A stretch of 47,576 nucleotides of DNA from Frigoribacterium sp. (GTDB lineage: Bacteria; Actinomycetota; Actinomycetes; Actinomycetales; Microbacteriaceae), in NCBI GenBank assembly GCA_025363205.1, contig JANYEI010000144.1:1-47576 (forward strand), given 5' to 3'. Under the pieces are notes generated by a model, which did not search any database, had not been told where the DNA came from, and was given only the letters and a program-made list of their open reading frames with translations. The position numbers were made by a program, and so were the translations under genes. Below, in pieces: positions 42,441 to 47,576 of the stretch. How positions within the stretch are numbered: position 1 is the first letter of the stretch; every line of letters begins with the position of its first letter.

Positions 42441-42485
42441 GCCAGCGTCAGAACAGGCCAGCGTCAGAACAAGCCAGCGTCAGCC
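42441..42485. repeat. 16-bp tandem repeats across a convergent gene junction
   Basis: The unit gccagcgtcagaaca(g/a) occurs twice in tandem and a third partial copy follows (gccagcgtcag). The block starts one base after the dehydrogenase stop and includes the stop and last codons of the App1-like gene. Confidence 0.92.
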
Positions 42486-43507
42486 AACCGTTCAGCGAGG
42501 CCCGCTCCGTCTGGGGCGTATACCCAGGGCGCCGACCGGCTTGAATGTGCCTCGGATTTGCTCCGTCCACCGGCGAGCACTGCTTCGCTGTTCGAGAGCT
42601 GGCGGATCGCTACGCCTTCCACCGCGTGAGGGTGATGTGCCGCGAACTGGCCGTAGATCTCCTCGTCATGCTGCCCGTCGTCCCCGACCAGCAGCCAGCG
42701 CATCTCGGGGAACTCTCTCGAGAGCCGCTTCAGCGTGTCTACTTTGTGGTCGCGACCGCTGCGAAACCACCGATCGTGGGTTGGCCCCCAGTCCGTCAGG
42801 AGCAGCGGACCAGAGGGATACAGATTGCGCGAAAGGAATCGGGTCAGTGTCGGTGCCACGTTCCAGGCACCGGTCGAAAGGTAGAAGACAGGCATGCCGG
42901 GATGCGCACGCGTCAACCGTTCATACAGCACGGCCATACCGGGAACCGGTCGTCGCGCGTGCTCGTCGAGCACGAAGGTGTTCCACGCCGCGAGAAAGGG
43001 TCGCGGTAGCGCAGTGACCATCACCGTGTCGTCCACATCGGAGATGATTCCGACAGCGACCGAAGGATCGACAATGAAGATCGGAGCATCCACGCTCTCT
43101 GTCTCGTCGGTGCGGATGGTGATCGTGTGCCAGCCGGGCGCGAGATCGACTTCGAGAACCGTGTCGACCACCCCGCCGCGATCCGCGACAACGCGCTGTT
43201 CGACGTTCGCAATCTCGATCGTCACCGCAATATCGTTGACGGGCACGCTCGTGAAGCTGCGCCATCCACGGATTTTTTTATAGCGCGGATCGTTGCCAGG
43301 GGTCGGCTTCGTGAGCAGAACCCGGCAGAGTACGCGCGCCCAGCCGGGAGCGCCATATCCGGCATAGGGGATTACGGTGGGGATGTGTCCACGACGACGG
43401 GCGTGCTTTTCTCGGAAATCATGCATGGCGTCTTCGGCACGCGCCGCGAGGTGGAGGATCGGCTCTGCTCCTGCTGCGGCGGCTGACGCTTTCCGGGTAC
43501 TGGCCAT
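42464..43507 (-). CDS. App1/DUF2183-type phosphatase
   Basis: A 347-residue protein. The HAD-like motif IISDVDDTVMVTALPRP (DxDxT, about residues 152-168) follows a beta-rich N-terminal domain, then FYLSTGAWNVAPTLTRFLSRN and GDDGQHDEEIYGQFAAHHP. The family contains yeast App1, a phosphatidate phosphatase, and many bacterial proteins of unknown substrate. No membrane segment. Its C-terminal residues are encoded by the 16-bp tandem repeat. Confidence 0.88.
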   Translation of the reverse strand: MASTRKASAAAAGAEPILHLAARAEDAMHDFREKHARRRGHIPTVIPYAGYGAPGWARVLCRVLLTKPTPGNDPRYKKIRGWRSFTSVPVNDIAVTIEIANVEQRVVADRGGVVDTVLEVDLAPGWHTITIRTDETESVDAPIFIVDPSVAVGIISDVDDTVMVTALPRPFLAAWNTFVLDEHARRPVPGMAVLYERLTRAHPGMPVFYLSTGAWNVAPTLTRFLSRNLYPSGPLLLTDWGPTHDRWFRSGRDHKVDTLKRLSREFPEMRWLLVGDDGQHDEEIYGQFAAHHPHAVEGVAIRQLSNSEAVLAGGRSKSEAHSSRSAPWVYAPDGAGLAERLADAGLF

Positions 43508-43599
43508 AGGACGAGTCTTTCATGTTTGAGAGCACCGCTTTCCGTCCACAGAACGGTCAGACCAGTACACAGACTCGTCGTTTCTGGCAAATCGCTCAG

Positions 43600-43646
43600 T
43601 TTTTGAATTAATTCGAAAAACCAGGCGCCCCCGTCTCGGGGGCGCG
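43600..43646. promoter_or_regulatory. Hairpin and A+T-rich inverted repeat between App1 and TetR genes
   Basis: TTTTTGAATT/AATTCGAAAAA (43600-43620) is an inverted repeat broken by one extra base. Next to it a nine-pair GC stem, GCGCCCCCG-tct-CGGGGGCGC (43625-43645). Read leftward, the stem is followed by TGGTTTTT, as in an intrinsic terminator. The A+T repeat could be a repressor operator. Confidence 0.4.
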
Positions 43647-43681
43647 ATAGTATTCGGACTGACATAAATCGAGGAGTTCCA

Positions 43682-44338
43682 TTGGCGGATCAAAACCCTA
43701 CAGACCTTGCCCTGGACGGCAGCGCGTTGTTGCGCAATGAACCCGTCCAGGCACGCAGCACTGCGCGGCTCGCGAGCCTCCTGGATGCCGCGGCGTCGAT
43801 CATCGATGAAATCGGTTACGAGCGCCTGACCACTGCCATGGTGGCCGAGCGGGCAGGTGCCTCGATTGGCACCGTCTATCGCTACTTCCCTGACCGCATT
43901 GTCGTGCTGCAGAGCCTGAGTGCTCGCTCGCTCGGGGAATTCGTCGATGGCACGCGAGCGACTGTGCTCGATTCAGTCCATGCCACCTGGTTGGACGCAA
44001 TTGAGGGCTGCATCGTCGCGATGACCACCGCCTTCCGTTCGGTGCCCGGATTTCGCTCGCTTCGCCTTGGCGATGTGCTCGATGTGCGCCCTGCTCTGTC
44101 GGCGCAGTCCGGAAGTACCGTCATCGCAGCGGCAGCCGCCACGGCGATCTCGGAGCGATTCGGACTTCCGATCGAGGAACTCGCTCACCATCTCGAGGTG
44201 GTCATTGTGATTACTGATGCGCTGCTTTCGCGCGCATTCACCTACGACTCACACGGCGACTCGAAGTTCATCGACGAGGCCATGGCAATCTCGACGGCCT
44301 ATCTGACGGGCTTCTACGGAGACCCCCGCAGCATCTAG
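43682..44338 (+). CDS. TetR family transcriptional regulator
   Basis: A 218-residue regulator. The N-terminal helix-turn-helix (about 28-75) includes LTTAMVAERAGASIGTVYRYFPDRIVVLQSL; the ligand-binding domain follows. The start is the TTG at 43682, five bases after GAGGAG. It faces away from the App1-like gene, which may be its target together with itself. Its ligand is unknown. Confidence 0.9.
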   Translation: MADQNPTDLALDGSALLRNEPVQARSTARLASLLDAAASIIDEIGYERLTTAMVAERAGASIGTVYRYFPDRIVVLQSLSARSLGEFVDGTRATVLDSVHATWLDAIEGCIVAMTTAFRSVPGFRSLRLGDVLDVRPALSAQSGSTVIAAAAATAISERFGLPIEELAHHLEVVIVITDALLSRAFTYDSHGDSKFIDEAMAISTAYLTGFYGDPRSI

Positions 44339-44453
44339 GCGTTCCTCCCACGACGGGTGTGTGCGTGGCGGGAGTTGAAAAAATGAGGACCTCCAGTACC
44401 GGTATGGGTTACGACTCTTAATTGACAGGACGCCGGGCCTCATTTCTCCCGTT
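44339..44453. other. Short gap between TetR gene and IS relic
   Basis: Nothing identified; the sequence contains no evident gene or terminal inverted repeat. Confidence 0.4.
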
Positions 44454-44978
44454 ATCCATCCCAACGCCCTCTTGGCACCCGTTGGACGGCTGAAACTAGT
44501 CGCGCGCTTGGTCGCGGATGGATGGATGGATGGGTGCAGGCCAGAGTCGCCGAACATCTGTATGAGACTCGCACGCCGGTTCGCGGTGCGGTGGGCACCC
44601 ACCGCATCGACGGGCATCTGCGACTGCTCCAATCGACGGTGTCAACAGTGCTGGCATGCTTCCGGGTTCCGCTATGCGGCCACATCGATGTGAATACCGG
44701 GCTCACTGTTCGCAAACCGAAACTCCGCCGTTACGAGCGTGCCAATCCGAAAGACCTGGTCCCTATCGCCGCGAAGAAACTCGGTCGTATTCCCGACGGT
44801 GGCGGGTGGCGACCGTCAGCGCCCGCGGCCGGACAGAAGAACAAAAGAGAAGAACACGCCGGTTGGCCACGGGTTTCTGCACTGAATGATCGGTAGCCAG
44901 TCCCGAGTGGTGTGTTGCGAGATCCGGACCAACGAAAAACAGGAGACCGCGGCAGGATTCTGGGGCCGTGCCAACGCA
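44454..44978 (+). pseudogene. Decayed IS481-family transposase
   Basis: Fragments of one transposase occur in two alternating frames. 44454-44517: IHPNALLAPVGRLKLVARLVADGW (N-terminal helix-turn-helix start). About 44600-44880: THRIDGHLRLLQSTVSTVLACFRV, then LRRYERANPKDLV and KKLGRIPDGGGWR, the family hallmark. About 44886-44978: SRVVCCEIRTNEKQETAAGFWGRANA, normally the stretch after the first catalytic Asp. The frame changes at a four-copy GGAT run (44516-44531), a segment is missing before HRIDGH, and another shift occurs near 44890. Everything after FWGRANA is gone, so the element is immobile. No terminal repeats were identified. Confidence 0.75.
44516..44531. repeat. Four-copy GGAT microsatellite in the IS relic
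   Basis: GGAT repeated four times. The reading frame of the transposase changes here, so slippage probably caused the frameshift. Confidence 0.8.
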
Positions 44979-45232
44979 GACAACGTCGGGTCGGCGCACA
45001 GAAGGTCAATGGGAAGAGCAGCGAGGCCACCTGAAGGCCTGGCCTTCGACGGCCAGGGGGCGGGCGGTTCGGGGCACGACATCATCGGCACATCGGCGCG
45101 GGACTGAGCCTTCGCACTGTCAGCAATTCGTAATCTGTGGCAACCCACGGTGACGGTTGCCGAGAATAGTGTGGAGGAAGAAAAGTCCGGCAAGTGTCGA
45201 TTCGTGAGAACCACGAGGAATGAGCCGCCCCC
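44979..45232. other. Remnant DNA and promoter region before the Opu operon
   Basis: Contains no gene. A seven-pair hairpin CCTGGCC-N6-GGCCAGG (45038-45057) lies in the relic side, and an inverted repeat (45139-45161) near the operon promoter. Confidence 0.5.
45139..45161. promoter_or_regulatory. Inverted repeat before the Opu operon
   Basis: GGCAACC-N9-GGTTGCC, perfect in both arms, lies where a -35 would be expected for the TAGTGT box at 45167-45172. It may bind an osmotic or repressor protein. Confidence 0.45.
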
Positions 45233-46066
45233 ATGATCGAGTTCCGCAACGTCACAAAACAGTTCCCTGATGGAACTCTCGCGGTCGAAGACTTCAGTCT
45301 CGTGCTTCCGTCTCGCAAGACCACTGTGCTGGTGGGGTCCTCAGGATCGGGCAAGACCACTCTGCTGCGGATGATTAACCGCATGGTCGATCCGTCCTCC
45401 GGCTCTATCGAGATCGACGGAGAAGACACCTCCCGGCTGGAGCCGGTGGCTTTGCGCCGCCGCATCGGCTACGTCATGCAAAACTCCGGTCTCCTTCCGC
45501 ATCTGAAGGTGATCGACAACGTCGCCACTGTGCCGATCCTCAACCACGTGCCAAAGAAGCAGGCGAGAGAGGATGCGCTGCGCCTGCTTGACACGGTCGG
45601 TCTCGACAGTGCACTGGCTGACAAATACCCGAGCCAGCTCTCCGGCGGCCAACAGCAGCGCGTCGGCGTTGCTCGGGGTCTCGCCGCCGACCCCAACATC
45701 CTCCTCATGGACGAGCCGTTCGGAGCGGTCGACCCGATCGTGCGCGCGGAGCTGCAGACCGAGTTGATCCGCCTCCAGCGCGAACTCGATAAGACGGTGG
45801 TGTTCGTAACCCACGACATCGACGAAGCATTCCTCCTCGGCGACCAGGTGGTGATCCTCGAGAAGGGTGGGCGCATCGCGCAGGTTGGCTCTCCCACCGA
45901 GATCCTTGCGGCTCCAGCAAACGAGTTTGTTGCCACTTTCGTCGGGGCAGACAAGGGCAAGCGGGCGTTGAGCATTCGAAACACGCCCACCGGCGACATT
46001 CTTGTGGATGCCGAAGGCCGCCCAGCCGGAGTGCTGGTCGGCGAGACTGACGTGGTGGCGCGGTGA
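45233..46066 (+). CDS. Osmoprotectant/quaternary amine ABC transporter, ATP-binding subunit
   Basis: A 277-residue ATPase: Walker A GSSGSGKTT, Q-loop YVMQNSGLLPHL, signature LSGGQQQRVGVARGL, Walker B ILLMDEPFGAVDP and H-loop FVTHDIDE, closest to the OpuCA/ProV/OsmV group. Usual OpuCA has two CBS domains (about 380 residues); here only about 35 residues follow position 240, with GDILVDAEGRPAGVLVGETDV, a CBS remnant. So ionic-strength sensing by paired CBS domains is missing. The ATG at 45233 is favoured. The stop overlaps the permease start. Confidence 0.93.
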   Translation: MIEFRNVTKQFPDGTLAVEDFSLVLPSRKTTVLVGSSGSGKTTLLRMINRMVDPSSGSIEIDGEDTSRLEPVALRRRIGYVMQNSGLLPHLKVIDNVATVPILNHVPKKQAREDALRLLDTVGLDSALADKYPSQLSGGQQQRVGVARGLAADPNILLMDEPFGAVDPIVRAELQTELIRLQRELDKTVVFVTHDIDEAFLLGDQVVILEKGGRIAQVGSPTEILAAPANEFVATFVGADKGKRALSIRNTPTGDILVDAEGRPAGVLVGETDVVAR

Positions 46067-46752
46067 CCTGGCTGCTCAACAATGGCGAATTGATCGGCCA
46101 GTTGATTGTGGCTCACCTGCTGATTTCCCTCCCACCGATCATCCTGAGTTTCGTGATCTCGGTGCCGATCGGCTGGGTGGCCAATCGGTATCGCTGGAGC
46201 CGGGGCACACTGCTCACTGTGCTCGGTCTGCTCTATGCCATCCCGTCGCTGCCGCTGTTTATCATCCTTCCGCTGATCATCGGAACGGGGCTGCGCGATT
46301 CGATCAACCTGGTCGTAGCCCTCACCCTCTACGGGATCGCTCTCATGGTAAGAACCACCGCCGACGGTCTCGCCTCGGTCGATCCGGGCATCCGCCAGTC
46401 CGCTACCGCGGTGGGATTCTCGGTGAGGTCGCAGTTCTTCCGGGTGGAGCTTCCGCTCGCTGGGCCCGTACTCCTCGCGGGAATGCGCGTCGTCGCCGTG
46501 AGCACCATCAGCCTCACGACGGTGGGGGCGGTGATCGGGGTCGACAGCTTGGGGGCACTCTTCACCGACGGATTCCAGCGCGGTATTGCCGCGGAGATCC
46601 TCACGGGAATCGTTCTCACCATCATCATCGCACTCAGTGTCGATGGGCTCCTCGTGCTCCTCGGTCGGGTTCTCATGCCGTGGGTCGCGGTCAATTCGGG
46701 TCGCCTCGCTCGGCGCGAGCTTCGACGGGCGCGCGGGGCGGTGATCGCGTGA
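46063..46752 (+). CDS. Osmoprotectant ABC transporter permease (first)
   Basis: A 229-residue permease with about six membrane segments. It starts at a GTG overlapping the ATPase stop. ATAVGFSVRSQFFRVELPLAGPVLLAGMRV carries the EAA loop that contacts the ATPase. Belongs to the OpuCB/OpuCD (BPD_transp_1) family importing glycine betaine, choline or related solutes. It overlaps the next permease by four bases. Confidence 0.93.
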   Translation: MTWLLNNGELIGQLIVAHLLISLPPIILSFVISVPIGWVANRYRWSRGTLLTVLGLLYAIPSLPLFIILPLIIGTGLRDSINLVVALTLYGIALMVRTTADGLASVDPGIRQSATAVGFSVRSQFFRVELPLAGPVLLAGMRVVAVSTISLTTVGAVIGVDSLGALFTDGFQRGIAAEILTGIVLTIIIALSVDGLLVLLGRVLMPWVAVNSGRLARRELRRARGAVIA

Positions 46753-47465
46753 ATCTCTTTCTGCAGGGCATCCTCTGGGTGCTGGATCCGGCTCACTACG
46801 GGGGAGTCGACGGAATCGACACCCGCGTGGGGCAGCATTTGCTCATCAGCCTCGGTGTGCTGGTCGTTTCCTCGATCATCGCAATTCCTCTCGGCTACGT
46901 GATCGGGCACACCGGCAGGGGGCGTTCGCTGGCGATCGGAGCATCCGGAGCGATCCGCGCGCTTCCGACTCTCGGGCTGCTGATCATCATCGCCCTCATC
47001 GTGAATGTCGGACTGCTCGCCCCCTTCATCGCTCTCGTCGTGCTGGCCATCCCGTCAATCCTCGCCGGGGCGTACTCGGGCTTCGAAGCGGTGGACCGGC
47101 GGGCCATCGACGCGGCTCGTGCCGTGGGGATGACGGAGTTTCAAATCGTCGGTCGGGTCGAGATACCCCTGGGTCTTCCCCTGCTGATCGGAGGGTTGCG
47201 AACCGCATCGCTCCAGGTGATCGCGACGGCCACGCTCGCAGATTATGTCGGAGGCGGCGGGCTTGGGCACTTCATCTTTGCCGGAGTGAAGACCAACGAC
47301 TATCCCCAGATGCTGGCCGGATCGATCATCGTGATCCTCCTTGCCATCGCCTCAGAAGTGTTGTTTAGCAGCGTTCAACGGCTCGTGATACCCGCGGGTG
47401 TCACCGCAGGACGACCTCAAGATATCCGTGTGAAATCACCCCGATCTCGCACGGCCCTGGGTTAA
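46749..47465 (+). CDS. Osmoprotectant ABC transporter permease (second)
   Basis: A 238-residue permease from the GTG at 46749, in a GTGA overlap with the first permease. About six membrane segments. DRRAIDAARAVGMTEFQIVGRVEIPLGLPLLIGG is the EAA loop. Two different permeases next to each other are usual in OpuC-type operons. The longer frame upstream of 46749 overlaps two other genes and is rejected. Confidence 0.93.
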   Translation: MNLFLQGILWVLDPAHYGGVDGIDTRVGQHLLISLGVLVVSSIIAIPLGYVIGHTGRGRSLAIGASGAIRALPTLGLLIIIALIVNVGLLAPFIALVVLAIPSILAGAYSGFEAVDRRAIDAARAVGMTEFQIVGRVEIPLGLPLLIGGLRTASLQVIATATLADYVGGGGLGHFIFAGVKTNDYPQMLAGSIIVILLAIASEVLFSSVQRLVIPAGVTAGRPQDIRVKSPRSRTALG

Positions 47466-47492
47466 TTCCCCTCACAGTAAGGAAGCAGTCAC

Positions 47493-47576
47493 ATGTTCAC
47501 AGCAAAAAAAGGCCGGCTGGTCGCACTTGGCGCAGTCGTGGTTGGGGCAGCAATAGCCCTTTCAGGGTGTGCGTCG
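47493..47576 (+). CDS. Substrate-binding lipoprotein of the Opu operon (5' end only)
   Basis: The first 28 codons from the ATG at 47493, with ribosome site AAGGAAG: MFTAKKGRLVALGAVVV, then AIALSGCAS, a lipoprotein signal with the lipobox LSGC. By position it is the OpuCC-type solute-binding protein. The gene continues outside the window. Confidence 0.88.
   Translation, partial: MFTAKKGRLVALGAVVVGAAIALSGCAS

Noticed and set aside
45038-45057. Hairpin in the IS relic as an intrinsic terminator
   Set aside because: No T-tract and no gene upstream that needs it.
1-47576. tRNA, rRNA, prophage or intact mobile element
   Set aside because: No cloverleaf, rRNA segment, integrase, phage structural gene or complete insertion sequence was recognised.

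Overview
The window reads as chromosomal DNA of a high-GC actinobacterium, most likely a member of the Microbacteriaceae. This is inferred from base composition, actinobacterial protein types (a RamB-type regulator, a DUF3516 Ski2-like helicase, an Opu transporter beside an IS481 relic) and many start codons that sit 5-7 bases after a TAnnnT-type -10 box, the signature of leaderless transcripts. No rRNA, tRNA, CRISPR array or intact mobile element was seen. Gene density is high and most genes look like ordinary metabolism, with a few accessory patches.

Left part (1-11.5 kb). A partial ornithine cyclodeaminase gene is divergent from an Lrp/AsnC regulator. Next is a tightly coupled seven-gene leftward operon (6737 down to 1288): Zn alcohol dehydrogenase, SDR, MaoC-like hydratase, small membrane protein, hotdog thioesterase, APH-like kinase and an ACAD10/11-type acyl-CoA dehydrogenase. 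The kinase plus ADGPDEVH-type dehydrogenase pair is the hallmark of 4-hydroxyacyl-CoA catabolism (LvaA/LvaC, mammalian ACAD10/11). A TetR-like operator lies before the first gene. Then come the glyoxylate-shunt genes (malate synthase, isocitrate lyase), divergent from a RamB-like regulator.

Middle (11.5-28 kb). A membrane GT2 polysaccharide synthase overlaps a secreted GH18 chitinase-like protein with two chitin-binding-type modules, suggesting a beta-linked aminosugar exopolysaccharide. Two SDR genes follow (one very long, with a Cys4 zinc-binding motif and no YxxxK), then a CPA1 antiporter, a nucleoside hydrolase overlapping a DUF3516 helicase, a 260-bp block of duplicated hairpin elements, a peroxiredoxin-like protein, a truncated alpha/beta hydrolase, a lipase-like protein and a multidrug MFS transporter.

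Right part (28-47.6 kb). UbiA prenyltransferase, M20 amidohydrolase, quinone oxidoreductase, a small unknown gene, an alpha/beta hydrolase + FUSC-type pair behind a 21-bp operator, a small membrane protein with a hairpin leader, a secreted Ser/Pro-rich protein, and a histidine kinase/response regulator pair whose promoter shares an ATGAGA-N4-TCTCAT palindrome with the secreted-protein gene. Then aldo/keto reductase, dienelactone hydrolase, GH15, a divergent glucose-6-phosphate dehydrogenase, an App1-type phosphatase, a TetR regulator, a decayed IS481 transposase, and the start of an osmoprotectant (OpuC/ProVWX-type) ABC operon that runs off the window.
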